Source: Caulobacter sp. Root1455 (GTDB taxonomy: Bacteria; Pseudomonadota; Alphaproteobacteria; Caulobacterales; Caulobacteraceae). From it: 64,000 nucleotides of DNA. The notes beneath the pieces were generated by a model. That model was not told the origin of the DNA. It was given only the letters and a program-made list of their open reading frames with translations, and made no database searches. The stretch covers positions 1 to 64,000 of the forward strand of contig NZ_LMFQ01000003.1 in the NCBI RefSeq assembly GCF_001426905.1, in the 5' to 3' direction. Shown one piece after another: positions 47,770 to 56,956 of the stretch; position 1 is the stretch's first letter; each line of letters begins with the position of its first letter. Both the position numbers and the translations under genes were made by a program.

Positions 47770-48378
47770 CTATGGGGCGTAGGCCCGCATGAAGCGTTCG
47801 GCGGCCTCGCGCGCCAGGTTGTCGAACTCGGCCGGCGTCTTGTCGGCCGGCAGGCGGAGCAGGGCCCGCAACTGGCCGTGGCCCATGACCATGCCCGAGA
47901 AGAACTCGGCCGCCTGATCGAAGTTCTCGACCTTCAGGCGGCCGATCTTCGTCTCCATCTCCAGGAAGGCGGCCAGTTGGCGGCGCGCCTGTCGCGGGCC
48001 GGCCTCGAACACCTCCTGGGCCACGTCGGGCATCTCGCCCGCGCCCTGGATGATCACCCGCATCACCGAATGGCCCTTGGCGGCGGTCACGGCCTCCAGC
48101 ATCGAGCGGGCATAGGCCTCCAGGGCCTCGCGCGGATTGTCGATCGCGCCCGGATCGCGCAGCGGGGCGGTGATCGCCGCCACGCGCCGCGCCATCAGCG
48201 CCCGGACCAGCTCGGCCTTGGAGCCGTAGTGATTGTAGACCGTCTGCTTGGAGACGCCCGCCCGCTTGGCGATGGCCTCCATCGGCGCGCCCAGGCCGCG
48301 CTGGCCGATCACCTCGACGGCGGCGTCGAGAATGGCCTCGGTCTTGGCGATGTCGATCTGGCCCGCGACTCTAGGCAT
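47770..48378 (-). CDS. TetR/AcrR family transcriptional regulator
   Basis: The 202-residue regulator has an N-terminal TetR helix-turn-helix ILDAAVEVIGQRGLGAPMEAIAKRAGVSKQTVYNHYGSKAELVRALM (residues 14-60) and a helical ligand domain. It is one base after emrB-like gene and last in the leftward emrA-emrB-tetR operon, so it probably represses that operon from the site at 51212-51227. Effector unknown. Confidence 0.9.
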   Translation of the reverse strand: MPRVAGQIDIAKTEAILDAAVEVIGQRGLGAPMEAIAKRAGVSKQTVYNHYGSKAELVRALMARRVAAITAPLRDPGAIDNPREALEAYARSMLEAVTAAKGHSVMRVIIQGAGEMPDVAQEVFEAGPRQARRQLAAFLEMETKIGRLKVENFDQAAEFFSGMVMGHGQLRALLRLPADKTPAEFDNLAREAAERFMRAYAP

Positions 48379-48379
48379 G

Positions 48380-49999
48380 TCAGTGCGCGTCCGAAGGGGG
48401 AGGAGGGGCGTTCCTGGCCGGCTTGGCCAGCAGCGAGATGACGGCGGCGATGAAGCAGCCGTAGGCCAGCAGGGTGAAGCTGTCGCCGAAGGCCAGCACC
48501 GTGGCCTGCTGCTGCAGCATGCCGCCGATGGCCTTGCGGGTGGCGCCCTCGGGATCGGAAACGCCCAGCTGGGCCATCCGGGCCGCCAGGCCCTGCATCA
48601 TGCCAGCGATCCGGGCGTCGCCCTGGCTGAGCTCGTCCGACAGGCCCATATAGTACAGCGCCGTCTGGTTGGTGATCGTGGTGGCCAGCAGGGCCAGGCC
48701 GATCGCCCCGCCGGTGTTGCGCGCCAGGTTCACCAGGCCCGAGGCGTTCTTGACCATGTGCGGCGGCAGGGTGCTCATCGTCACCTGCTGGGTGGCGATC
48801 ATGGCGATCATCACGCCCACGCCCCGGCAGGCCTGGACCCCGGCGAACTCCCAGAAGCCCCAGTCCTTGGTCACGCCGTGGGCCATGTACATGCCGAAGC
48901 CCGCCAGCATGAAGCCGATGAACATCGGCACGCGCGGGTCCATCTGGCGCACCAGCCGGCCGGCGATCGGTCCGGTGGCGAACATCGACAGGCCCGAGAC
49001 CACCATGGTGGTGCCGACCTCGGAGGCCGAATAGTGCCGCACCCGGCCCAGGAACTGCGGCAGCAGGAAGGTGCCGCCGAACAGGCTGGCCCCCGACACG
49101 GCCGTCATGGCCACGCCGATGCTGAAGTTGCGGTTGGCGAAGGCCCGCAGCTCGACGATCGGGTTGCGATAGCTCAGCGACCGCCAGACGAAGACCACGC
49201 CGGTGACCGCGGCGACGACGGCCAGGGCCAGGATGCCGCTGTCCTCGAACCAGCCGTCCTTGGAGCCTTCTTCCAGCACGAACTGCATGCTCATCAGGAA
49301 GACGGCCATGACCGCCAGGCCGAACCAGTCGAAGCCCTTGGCCAGGCTGGGATCGCCCTTGTCGAACTGGCCCCAGCGGGCGACGCCGAACAGCACGACG
49401 AGGCCGGTCGGCACGTTGATGAAGAACAGCCAGCGCCAGCTGAGCCACTCGGTCAGGTGGCCGCCCAGGGTGGGGCCGACCGTCGGCGCCAGGGTGACGA
49501 TCAGGCCCATGATCACGCTGGCCGTCACGCGCCGCTCGGGCGGGAAGGCGGTGAACGCCACGGCGAACACCGTCGGGATCATCGCCCCGCCGATGAAGCC
49601 CTGCAGGGCCCGGGTGATGATCATCATGTCGATCGACGAGCTGAGGCCCGTCAGCACGCTCATGACGATGAAGCCGGTGCACGACATCAGATAGACGCGC
49701 TGCGTCCCCCACAGCCGCGACAGATAGCCCGACAGCGGGATCATCACGACCTCGGGGATCAGATAGGCGGTCTGGATCCAGCTGACCTGGTCGGCGCTGG
49801 CGCCCACCCCGGCCTGGATCTGCGGCAGCGAGGCCGCGACGATCTGGATGTCGAGAATGGCCATGAACTGGCCGATGACCATGGCCCCGAAACCGAGGAA
49901 CAGCTTGCCCCAGTCGACCTCCGGCGCCGCCGCCGGCTTGCCGGCGGACTGAGGCGGGGCGGAGGGCGCTGAGTTGGCGGGGAGGGCGGCGTCGGTCAT
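48380..49999 (-). CDS. DHA2-type multidrug efflux transporter (EmrB-like)
   Basis: The 539-residue major facilitator protein has 14 likely membrane helices, the motif-A-like GYLSRLWGTQRVYLM, motif C GPTLGGHLTEWLSWRWLFFINVP and IMGLIVTLAP. The EmrB family exports lipophilic drugs across the inner membrane and couples to an EmrA membrane fusion protein, here encoded immediately upstream. Substrates cannot be inferred. Confidence 0.92.
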   Translation of the reverse strand: MTDAALPANSAPSAPPQSAGKPAAAPEVDWGKLFLGFGAMVIGQFMAILDIQIVAASLPQIQAGVGASADQVSWIQTAYLIPEVVMIPLSGYLSRLWGTQRVYLMSCTGFIVMSVLTGLSSSIDMMIITRALQGFIGGAMIPTVFAVAFTAFPPERRVTASVIMGLIVTLAPTVGPTLGGHLTEWLSWRWLFFINVPTGLVVLFGVARWGQFDKGDPSLAKGFDWFGLAVMAVFLMSMQFVLEEGSKDGWFEDSGILALAVVAAVTGVVFVWRSLSYRNPIVELRAFANRNFSIGVAMTAVSGASLFGGTFLLPQFLGRVRHYSASEVGTTMVVSGLSMFATGPIAGRLVRQMDPRVPMFIGFMLAGFGMYMAHGVTKDWGFWEFAGVQACRGVGVMIAMIATQQVTMSTLPPHMVKNASGLVNLARNTGGAIGLALLATTITNQTALYYMGLSDELSQGDARIAGMMQGLAARMAQLGVSDPEGATRKAIGGMLQQQATVLAFGDSFTLLAYGCFIAAVISLLAKPARNAPPPPSDAH

Positions 50000-50023
50000 G
50001 GCGGCGATCCGGGTCGGAGCGCC

Positions 50024-51139
50024 TTAGCGCGCCTGGCCTCCCGCCTGACTTTTCTGGGCGTACTGGCCGGCGTCGGGCAGGCCGGCCTGGGCGAAGCTCG
50101 GGCCCGAGCGGTCGCGCACGTCGACCTTGACGTCGACCGACAGGCCGGGACGCAGGGCCGAGCCCAGCGCCGATTTCTCGACGACGATCTTCACCGGCAG
50201 CCGCTGGGTGATCTTGGTGAAGTTGCCCACGGCGTTCTCGACCGGGATCAGGGCGAACTCCTGGCCGGTGGCCGGGGCGAAGCTGTCCAGCTTGCCGTGG
50301 ATCACCGACTTGCCGAAGGCGTCGGCCTTGATCTCGACCGGCTGGCCCACCCGCAGGCGGCTGACCTGGGTCTCCTTGAAATTGGCGACGATGTAGCCCT
50401 GGCCGACCGGCACGATCGACATCAGGGCCACGCCCGGCTGGACCAGCTGGCCAGGACGCACGGCGCGGGCCCCGACCACGCCGGCGGCGGGCGCGCGGAT
50501 CACGGTGCGGTCCAGGTCGATGCGGGCCTGTTCGACCGCGGCGCGGGCGGCGGCGGCCTGGGCCACGGTCTGGGCGCGGGCCGAGCCGAGGGATTGAGCG
50601 GTGCGGCGTTCGGCTTCCAGGGCGGCCTGGGCGCTTTGGACGGCGGCGGCCGACTGGGCGGCGCCGGCCTGGGTGGTCTGGACCTTCTGGGCCGAGACCC
50701 AGCCCTGCTTGGCCAGGGCGTCGTAGCGGATCAGGTCGGCCTTGGCGCGGCCCTGGTCGGCCTGGGCGCTGGCGACGCCGGCGGCTCGCTGGGCGATCAT
50801 CGCCTGTTCGAGGGCGGCCTTGTCGTCGACGCCCTTGATGGCGGCTTCCAGGGCCTGGGCGTTGGCGATGGCCTGGTCCAGCTTGGCCTGCAGCGGCGCG
50901 GGATCGATGCGGGCGACGACCTGGCCGGCCTCGACCCGCTGGTTGTCGGCCACCAGCACCTCGGCGACATAGCCGGAGACCTGCGGGCTGACCTGCACGG
51001 TGTCGGCCTGGACGAAGGCGTTGTCGGTGGTTTCGTAGCGCTGCTTGTCGACGAACCACAGACCGCCGCCGACGACCAGCGCCGTGGCGGCCACGCCGCC
51101 GACGATCAGGGGAACAAGCTTCTTCGACGCGGCGGCCAT
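50024..51139 (-). CDS. HlyD/EmrA-type membrane fusion protein
   Basis: The 371-residue protein has one N-terminal membrane helix (LVPLIVGGVAATALVVGGGLWFV), a biotinyl-lipoyl split motif around VSGYVAEVLVADNQRVEAGQVVARIDP, a long coiled-coil of alternating Ala/Gln-rich helices (residues about 90-200), and a second lipoyl half near TVIRAPAAGVVGARAVRPGQLVQPG. It bridges EmrB to an outer membrane channel. Start is ATG 51139; the frame upstream is not conserved. It is the first gene of the operon. Confidence 0.9.
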   Translation of the reverse strand: MAAASKKLVPLIVGGVAATALVVGGGLWFVDKQRYETTDNAFVQADTVQVSPQVSGYVAEVLVADNQRVEAGQVVARIDPAPLQAKLDQAIANAQALEAAIKGVDDKAALEQAMIAQRAAGVASAQADQGRAKADLIRYDALAKQGWVSAQKVQTTQAGAAQSAAAVQSAQAALEAERRTAQSLGSARAQTVAQAAAARAAVEQARIDLDRTVIRAPAAGVVGARAVRPGQLVQPGVALMSIVPVGQGYIVANFKETQVSRLRVGQPVEIKADAFGKSVIHGKLDSFAPATGQEFALIPVENAVGNFTKITQRLPVKIVVEKSALGSALRPGLSVDVKVDVRDRSGPSFAQAGLPDAGQYAQKSQAGGQAR

Positions 51140-51211
51140 GGACTTAGAATCCTGAAACAATCCAGTGACCCGGGCGATATATCGGACCGTCGTCCCGGAC
51201 AAGGGGATAAA

Positions 51212-51227
51212 TGGACGCAACCGTCCA
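51212..51227. promoter_or_regulatory. Predicted TetR operator upstream of emrA
   Basis: TGGACG-CAAC-CGTCCA is a perfect 6-bp inverted repeat with a 4-bp spacer, 73 bp upstream of the emrA-like start. It sits between a leftward TTGATT -35-like and an ATTTAT -10-like hexamer with 17 bp spacing, so binding would block the promoter. A shorter GGAC/GTCC repeat (51184-51195) lies nearby. Confidence 0.55.
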
Positions 51228-51427
51228 AAAATCAACCGGGACCGCGGCAAAAGATCGGCGCCGTCCGCCCCGCGCGCCCGGACATTGCTTGAGCGTGTTG
51301 TTCCCGGGGTTTCTCGTGGAGGGCGAATCACCCCTTAATCTTTTCGCGCCGGCGCAACCGGGGGAGCCGCGCGCGCGTATTTCCAGGTGCGGGCTGTTCG
51401 CTCCGCGCCGTCGCCCAGGAAGCGCCC

Positions 51428-51559
51428 ATGAACGCCCCGATGAACGCCCGTAGCGGCCCGCTCTCGATGTTCCGCCCCGTCCTGTGGCTGGCGGCCGCCG
51501 CCTTCGCGGCCGGCTTCGGCGGCTATCTGATGATGTCGCCGGCCCTGCACGCGGGATGA
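51428..51559 (+). CDS. Small single-span membrane peptide
   Basis: A 43-residue frame starts ATG at 51428, preceded 8 bp upstream by AGGAAG, and encodes MNAPMNARSGPLSMFRPVLWLAAAAFAAGFGGYLMMSP, with one hydrophobic helix (about residues 18-36). It is between the divergent emrA promoter and dut. I do not recognise the family; it is supported by the ribosome binding site and the coherent membrane helix. Confidence 0.55.
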   Translation: MNAPMNARSGPLSMFRPVLWLAAAAFAAGFGGYLMMSPALHAG

Positions 51560-51605
51560 CGCGCGGCGGCTGGTCGCCGCCGCCCCTCACGCCTCGGGCC
51601 GGATC

Positions 51606-52064
51606 TCAGCGTCCGCCGGTCGAGCCGAAACCGCCCGCGCCGCGCGCCGTCTCGTCCAGGCTGGTCGTCAGGCCCCAAGAGGCCTGGACCACCGGCGCGA
51701 TCACCAGCTGGGCGATGCGGTCGCCCCGGCGGATCGTGAAATCCTCCTCGCCCAGATTGATCAGGATCACCTTCACCTCGCCGCGATAGTCGCTGTCGAT
51801 GGTGCCGGGGGTGTTCAGGCAGGTGACGCCGGCCTTGGCGGCCAGGCCCGAGCGCGGCCGCACCTGGGCCTCGAAGCCCAGCGGCACGGCGAAGGCCAGG
51901 CCGGTGGGGACCATGAAGCGCGAGCCCGGCTTCAGCACCAGGGGCGCGTCCTCGGCCACCGCCGCCCGCAGGTCCATGCCGGCCGCGCCGTTGGTTTCGT
52001 AGGCGGGCAGGGGCAGGCCCTCGGCATGGGCCAGTTGGACGACGGGGATGTGCGGGGTGGTCAT
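51606..52064 (-). CDS. dut: Deoxyuridine 5'-triphosphate nucleotidohydrolase
   Basis: Dut hydrolyses dUTP to dUMP, keeping uracil out of DNA. The 152-residue trimeric dUTPase has five motifs including [22 protein letters not shown] (motif 2), [17 protein letters not shown] (motif 3, catalytic Asp), [12 protein letters not shown] and C-terminal GAGGFGSTG. Start is ATG 52064 overlapping coaBC by 4 bp; the longer frame upstream is a shadow of coaBC. Confidence 0.95.
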   Translation of the reverse strand: MTTPHIPVVQLAHAEGLPLPAYETNGAAGMDLRAAVAEDAPLVLKPGSRFMVPTGLAFAVPLGFEAQVRPRSGLAAKAGVTCLNTPGTIDSDYRGEVKVILINLGEEDFTIRRGDRIAQLVIAPVVQASWGLTTSLDETARGAGGFGSTGGR

Positions 52065-53284
52065 GAAAGGCTCTCGGCTATGCGTTGGGCGAGGTCGTGG
52101 GCCACGGAGTCCTTGGCGGCCCGCGTCCAGCGTTCGGTCTTGTCCTTGGAGATCAGCAGGACGGCGTTCTCGTCGCCGCCCATCACGCCGGGCTCGGTGA
52201 CGTCGTTGGCGATGATCCAGTCGCAGCCCTTGCGCGCCAGCTTGGCGCGGGCATGGGCCTCGACGTCGTTGGTCTCGGCCGCGAAGCCGATCACCAGTTT
52301 CGGCCGCTTCGGCCCGGAGGCCGACAGCGTGGCCAGGATGTCCGGGTTCTCGACGAAGGTCAGGGCCGGCGGGCCGCCCTTGTCCTTCTTCAGCTTGACG
52401 CCGAACACCTCGTCGATGCGCCAGTCGGCGACGGCGGCCACGAACACGCCGACGTCGGCGGGCAGGGCGGCCTGGCAGGCGGCCAGCATGTCGCGGGCGG
52501 TCTCGACGTCGACGCGGTCGACGCCCGGCGGGGTCGGCAGGGACACGGGACCGCTGACCAGGGTCACCCGCGCGCCCAGCCTGGCCAGGGCGCCGGCGAT
52601 CGCGTAGCCCTGCCGGCCGCTGGAGCGGTTGGTGATGCCGCGCACCGGGTCGATCGGCTCGAAGGTCGGGCCGGCGGTGACCAGGGCGTGCTTCCCGGCC
52701 AGCGGGCCCCCTTTTTGGGAACGGGCGGCGGGACCTTCCAAAGCGGCCATGATCGCCTCGAAGATCACCGGCGGCTCGGCCAGGCGGCCCGGGCCGAACT
52801 CGCCGCAGGCCATCGCCCCCTCGTCGGGCCCGACGAACAGCACGCCGTCGGCCTTCAGGGTCGCCAGGTTGCGCTGGGTCGCCGGATGCAGCCACATCCG
52901 CACGTTCATGGCCGGGGCCATCAGCACGGGTTTGTCGGTCGCCAACAAGGTGGTGGACGCCAGGTCGCCGGCCAGGCCGTTGGCCGCCTTGGCGATCAGG
53001 TCGGCGGTCGCCGGGGCCACCACCACCAGGTCGGCCGAGCGCGACAGTTCGATATGGCCCATCTCGGCCTCGTCGGTCAGCGAGAACAGGTCGCTATAGA
53101 CCTTGTCTTCCGAGAGGGCGGCAAGCGAGAGGGCGGTGACGAACTCGGCGCCCGACTTGGTCAGGATCGGCCGCACGCCGACACCGGCCTTGCGCAGCAG
53201 CCGCGTCAGCTCCAGCGCCTTGTAGGCGGCGATGCCGCCGCCGACGATCAGAAGAACTCGGCCAAGGGGAGTGGAGTCGGTCAT
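52061..53284 (-). CDS. coaBC: Bifunctional PPC synthetase/decarboxylase
   Basis: CoaBC joins cysteine to 4'-phosphopantothenate and decarboxylates the product in CoA synthesis. The 407-residue protein has an N-terminal flavoprotein decarboxylase half (Coa[26 protein letters not shown]; the [39 protein letters not shown] and PAMNVRMW motifs) and a C-terminal CoaB half with [29 protein letters not shown]. Its start overlaps nothing; dut follows with ATGA overlap. coaE acts two steps later and lies near the origin. Confidence 0.95.
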   Translation of the reverse strand: MTDSTPLGRVLLIVGGGIAAYKALELTRLLRKAGVGVRPILTKSGAEFVTALSLAALSEDKVYSDLFSLTDEAEMGHIELSRSADLVVVAPATADLIAKAANGLAGDLASTTLLATDKPVLMAPAMNVRMWLHPATQRNLATLKADGVLFVGPDEGAMACGEFGPGRLAEPPVIFEAIMAALEGPAARSQKGGPLAGKHALVTAGPTFEPIDPVRGITNRSSGRQGYAIAGALARLGARVTLVSGPVSLPTPPGVDRVDVETARDMLAACQAALPADVGVFVAAVADWRIDEVFGVKLKKDKGGPPALTFVENPDILATLSASGPKRPKLVIGFAAETNDVEAHARAKLARKGCDWIIANDVTEPGVMGGDENAVLLISKDKTERWTRAAKDSVAHDLAQRIAESLS

Positions 53285-53450
53285 GTGTCGGCCTCCGGCG
53301 CGTCTCGCCCCCGAGGGGGCGTCATCAGGCGCATAGAGCGACGCGACGTCCAGCGTAAGCCCCCTCGCGCAAAAACCTTAACAGGGACTCGACATGCGTT
53401 CCGTCTTCGTTCTTAATCGTCAAAGTAGAGGAAAAGCTCGGAGATCGATC

Positions 53451-54038
53451 ATGACGGTACGGCGTGCGTCCTGGCTTTCCGCCCTGGCGGTTGTCGGCCT
53501 GACCCTGAGCGTCGCGGCCTGCGACGGCGGGGCCTCCGCGGTGAAGGCGCCCAAGGCGGGCGATGTCGCCTCGGCGGTCCAGCCGGCTTCGGACCGCGAG
53601 GCCCAATCCTTCAATGGGGGGGCTTATGACAGCGCGCCGGCGTCCCGGCCCGATCCGCGCGACGCGCCGGTCCGCAAGGTGGCGGGCAAGCCGATGTGGG
53701 CGGCCAACCGCACGCGGACGGCCGAGGAGAACGCCCAGCGGGGTTTCGAGCGCTATGGCGCGGATTTCGCCGCCGCCGACGTCGACGACTATGTCCGCAA
53801 GACCCACGCCTTCGTCGGTCATCCGCCGGCTGGAGCGGAGACCCTGACGCGCGCCAACGGCGACACCCTGATCTACGACCCCAGGGACAACGTCTTCGCG
53901 GTGGTCACCAAGGCGGGCGCGCCGCGCACGATGTTCAAGCCCGACGACGGCGCGGCCTATTGGGCGACCCAGAAGGCGGGCCAGGGCCGACGGACCACCG
54001 CGTCTCGAGATCGGACGCCCGGCGCCGGCGACAGCTAG
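53451..54038 (+). CDS. Lipoprotein with toxin-like C-terminal domain
   Basis: The 195-residue protein has a lipobox VAAC at Cys24 and a low-complexity stretch to residue about 95. Residues about 97-174 (RGFERYGADFAA, DDYVRKTHAFVGHPPAGAETLTRANGD, LIYDPRDNVFAVVTKAGAPRTMFKPD) resemble a domain often found at the end of polymorphic toxins and contact-dependent inhibition proteins. The catalytic-looking HFxKHG of that group appears as GFERYG, so activity is doubtful. No immunity gene lies next to it. ATG at 53451 starts the signal sequence. Confidence 0.6.
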   Translation: MTVRRASWLSALAVVGLTLSVAACDGGASAVKAPKAGDVASAVQPASDREAQSFNGGAYDSAPASRPDPRDAPVRKVAGKPMWAANRTRTAEENAQRGFERYGADFAAADVDDYVRKTHAFVGHPPAGAETLTRANGDTLIYDPRDNVFAVVTKAGAPRTMFKPDDGAAYWATQKAGQGRRTTASRDRTPGAGDS

Positions 54039-54189
54039 ATCATCGTTCGAGCGCGCCTTGGGGGAGGCGCCGAAGGCAAGACGAACGGCCCCACCGCGTC
54101 TTTCCTTCGTTTCCCGGTTGGCCTGGCGGGCGACCGGGACCCTGGGGCGGCGACCACGCCGCCCCAGGGCGAGCTTGGTAAAGGTCTGA

Positions 54190-54262
54190 GCACCTCACCG
54201 AAACCCTCTCCCATGGGGAGAGGGAGGGGCCCGCGCGAAGCGTGGGAGGGTGAGGGGGTAAA
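54190..54262. repeat. REP-like element, CCCTCTCCC type
   Basis: CCCTCTCCC/GGGAGAGGG flanks a short loop and is followed by a second hairpin ACGC...GCGT and GGGTGAGGGGG. The rest of the gap 54039-54336 between the lipoprotein gene and ubiB holds nothing else I can support. Confidence 0.7.
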
Positions 54263-54336
54263 ATGTCCGACGGCGCGCCGGCAGGGCGCTCGCGAGCGTG
54301 CGGCGTAAGCCTAGGGCAAGAGTGTGAACCCCGCCC

Positions 54337-55854
54337 CTAGACCAGCCACGCCCCCGCGGCGAAGGCCAAGGCCGCCACCGCCGCGCCGGCCAGGAACCAC
54401 AGCAGCGGCTGGGCGGGCCGCCGCTCGACGACGGCGACCGGGACGGGCGGCGCCTCGGCCAGTCGGGCCAGGGCGCGGATCGCCCGCACGGCCTCGTCGG
54501 TGAACTCGCGGACCTTGGCGGCCGGCGACAGTTCGCGGGCGATCCAGCGGCGCACCACCGGATCGGCGGCGGCCCACAGGTCGTGGGTCGGGTCGATGCG
54601 GCGGGCCACGCCCTCGACCGTGACCATGGTTTTCTGCAGCAGCACCAGTTCCGGCCGCAGGGCCATGTCGAACAGGGCGGTGATCTCGAACAGCTGGGCC
54701 AGCAGCCGGCCCATCGAGACGTCGCTGGCGTCGCGGCCGAACACCGGCTCGCCCACCGCCCGCAGGGCCTGGGCGAAGGCGTCGCGGTCCTGGTGGGCGG
54801 GCACGTAGCCGGCGTCGAAATGGACCGCCGCCACGCGCGGATAGTCGCGATTGAGGAAGCCGTACAGGATCTCGGCCAGGTACTTGCGCTCGGCCGGACC
54901 CAGGCGGCCCAGGATGCCGTAGTCGACCGCGACGATCGAGGCCCCCCCTCCCTGAATTGGGGCGCCGACGAACAGATTGCCCTCGTGCAGGTCGGCGTGG
55001 AACAGGCCGTGGTCCAGGGCCTGGGCCAGGAAGCCGCGAGTCACCGCCTCGGCCAGGGCCTTGCGGTCCAGGCCCGGCTGTTCGAGGGCGGCCGGGTCCG
55101 ACAGGGCCAGGCCCGACGCCCAAGTCAGGGTCAGGAACCGCTTGCCGACCCCGTCCCACACCACGTCGGGCGCGCGCATATAGGGGTCGAGCTTCATGGC
55201 CTCGCCCAGTTCGGCGCAGCCGGCGGCCTCGAACCGCAGGTCCAGCTCCAGGTCCAACGCCCGGATCACCACCTCGACGAACTGGCGCGGCCGCAGGCGG
55301 CGGGCGGCGGGAACAAGCCGCTCGGCCAGGTCGGCGGCCAGGCGCAGGGCGGCGCTGTCGCGCGTCACCTGCCGCTCGATTCCCGGCCGCAGGACCTTCA
55401 CGGCCACGCGGGTCCCGTCCAGCAAGGTGGCCGAATGGGCCTGGGCCAGGGAGGCCGCGGCGATCGAGGCCTCGAAGCTGGCGTAGAGCGTGTCCAGCGG
55501 CCGGCCCAGGCCGCGCGCGACCTCGGCCTTGGCGACCTCCAGCGGGAAGGCCGGCAGGCGATCCTTCAGGTGCGACAGGTCCTCGGCGAACTGGGTCCCG
55601 AAGATGTCGGCCCGGGTCGACAGGAACTGGCCCATCTTGATGGCCGCCGGACCCTCGCGCTCCAGCACCCGCGCCAGGCGCTCGCCCGGCCGGCCCTGGC
55701 GCGCGGCCCCGCCGGCGAACAGCCGCAAGGCGCGCCCCGCCCACAGCGCCGAAGGCGGCAGGACGGGCTCGACCTCGCGTGGGATCAGCGCGTCGGCCCG
55801 GACCAGGGCCCAGCCGGCGGCGATCAGGCGCGGGAACGCGGCGATCCGGCTCAT
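54337..55854 (-). CDS. ubiB: Ubiquinone biosynthesis kinase-like protein UbiB
   Basis: UbiB/ADCK family proteins are ATP-binding and needed for ubiquinone synthesis. The 505-residue protein has the KxGQ motif GPAAIKMGQFLSTRADIFG, the atypical kinase lobe VAVKVLRPGIERQV, and the catalytic segment HGLFHADLHEGNLF; the C terminus has two membrane helices (LWFLAGAAVAALAFAAGAWLV). ubiE, its usual operon partner, is transcribed in the same direction but lies 1.1 kb away, separated by a GST gene. Confidence 0.93.
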   Translation of the reverse strand: MSRIAAFPRLIAAGWALVRADALIPREVEPVLPPSALWAGRALRLFAGGAARQGRPGERLARVLEREGPAAIKMGQFLSTRADIFGTQFAEDLSHLKDRLPAFPLEVAKAEVARGLGRPLDTLYASFEASIAAASLAQAHSATLLDGTRVAVKVLRPGIERQVTRDSAALRLAADLAERLVPAARRLRPRQFVEVVIRALDLELDLRFEAAGCAELGEAMKLDPYMRAPDVVWDGVGKRFLTLTWASGLALSDPAALEQPGLDRKALAEAVTRGFLAQALDHGLFHADLHEGNLFVGAPIQGGGASIVAVDYGILGRLGPAERKYLAEILYGFLNRDYPRVAAVHFDAGYVPAHQDRDAFAQALRAVGEPVFGRDASDVSMGRLLAQLFEITALFDMALRPELVLLQKTMVTVEGVARRIDPTHDLWAAADPVVRRWIARELSPAAKVREFTDEAVRAIRALARLAEAPPVPVAVVERRPAQPLLWFLAGAAVAALAFAAGAWLV

Positions 55855-56215
55855 GCGGCGAGGATCTCGATCGACGGACGGCGGGCGGCTGGGAAAAAGC
55901 TCATGTCCCGGCCTGAAAGCCCGCTCCGCGCGCTCCGGTCAAGGCCGCTTTCACCGGCGACCCGCCGCGAGCCACGAAAAGCGGCGCGGGACACTCCTTC
56001 CCAGGGAGAAATCCAGGAGAAGCAAGTCCGCTTTCGACCCATGGGGGACCTTTTGGACGCTGGCGCCTTGAGCGGGCCGCGGACGACGCTCGGAAGCGTC
56101 TACGTCAAGGTCGCGCCGGGCCTCACCGCCCGCCTTGTAACCGTCGCCGCAGTCATCACACTCCGAGATGGCGCGACCTTGATCCGCATGGCGCCGGAGC
56201 GTCGAGAACCTCGAA
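55855..56215. other. Spacer between ubiB and the GST gene
   Basis: This 361-bp gap contains no convincing gene. It includes the sequence CCGCTTTCGACCCAT, similar to part of 59200-59220 on the opposite strand. I could not find a ubiE remnant, so the segment does not look like a decayed piece of the operon. Confidence 0.5.
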
Positions 56216-56854
56216 ATGATCACGATATACGGCCGCGAAAGTTCCTCCAGCGTCCAACTTGTCATGTGGGCGGTGAATGAACTGGGTCTTGCCCACGAAC
56301 GCCTGGACTATGGACACGGGCACGCCTCGACCAAGACCGGCGAGTACCTCGCCATGAATCCCATGGGACGGGTGCCTGTCCTGGTGGACGGTCCGGTTTG
56401 CATGTTCGAGAGCGCTGCAATTTTGCGCTATCTCGGCGCCGCCTATGGCGGTGGAGCGTTCTGGCCGAGCGATCCGGCCGTCAGAGGTCCGCTCGATACG
56501 TGGGCGGAATGGGCCAAGAACACGTTTACCGAGGCGGTCCTCGAGATCTTCGTCTACGACGTGCGTCTTCCGCCCGACTCCCGGGATCCAAGCATCCTTG
56601 AACGGGCCGCGCGGCGCCTGGAGCCTCTGGCGCGCATGCTCGCCGATCGCATCGGCGGCGGACCGTGGATCGCCGGCGAGGCCTTTACGTTCGCCGACAT
56701 TGCCTGCGGCCACATCCTGCATCGCTACTTCACGCTCGACTGGGACCGCCCGGACCTACCGGCCCTTTTCGACTACTATCAACGCCTGCAAGGCCGGCCG
56801 GCCTACCGCCGTCACGCGATGATTTCGTACGAGTCCCTGAGGGGGTCTTACTGA
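56216..56854 (+). CDS. Glutathione S-transferase
   Basis: The 212-residue protein has the thioredoxin-like GST N-terminal domain (MITIYGRESSSSVQLVMWAVNELGL with the catalytic Ser, then VPVLVDG and CMFESAAILRYL for glutathione binding) and a helical C-terminal domain ending RPAYRRHAM. Function beyond glutathione conjugation is open. It sits on the strand opposite to ubiE and ubiB, splitting a pair of genes that are usually adjacent, and appears slightly less GC-rich, which suggests later insertion. Confidence 0.88.
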   Translation: MITIYGRESSSSVQLVMWAVNELGLAHERLDYGHGHASTKTGEYLAMNPMGRVPVLVDGPVCMFESAAILRYLGAAYGGGAFWPSDPAVRGPLDTWAEWAKNTFTEAVLEIFVYDVRLPPDSRDPSILERAARRLEPLARMLADRIGGGPWIAGEAFTFADIACGHILHRYFTLDWDRPDLPALFDYYQRLQGRPAYRRHAMISYESLRGSY

Positions 56855-56956
56855 GCGCGTCGAGGTCGAGATAGCCCGAGCCCAGTCAACCGGCGACGGG
56901 GGACGCAAGCGTCCGGCGCCGACCTGGCGTGGACATCGCGAAGGCGCCGTCGCCCC

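Noticed and set aside
48309..51059. Very long leftward frame across emrA-emrB-tetR
   Set aside because: It is an out-of-frame shadow, Gly/Arg/Pro-rich without domain features, overlapping three genes with clear motifs.
55855..56215. Possible remnant of ubiE next to ubiB
   Set aside because: The ubiE gene is intact at 56957 and no translated frame in this gap resembles its C terminus.
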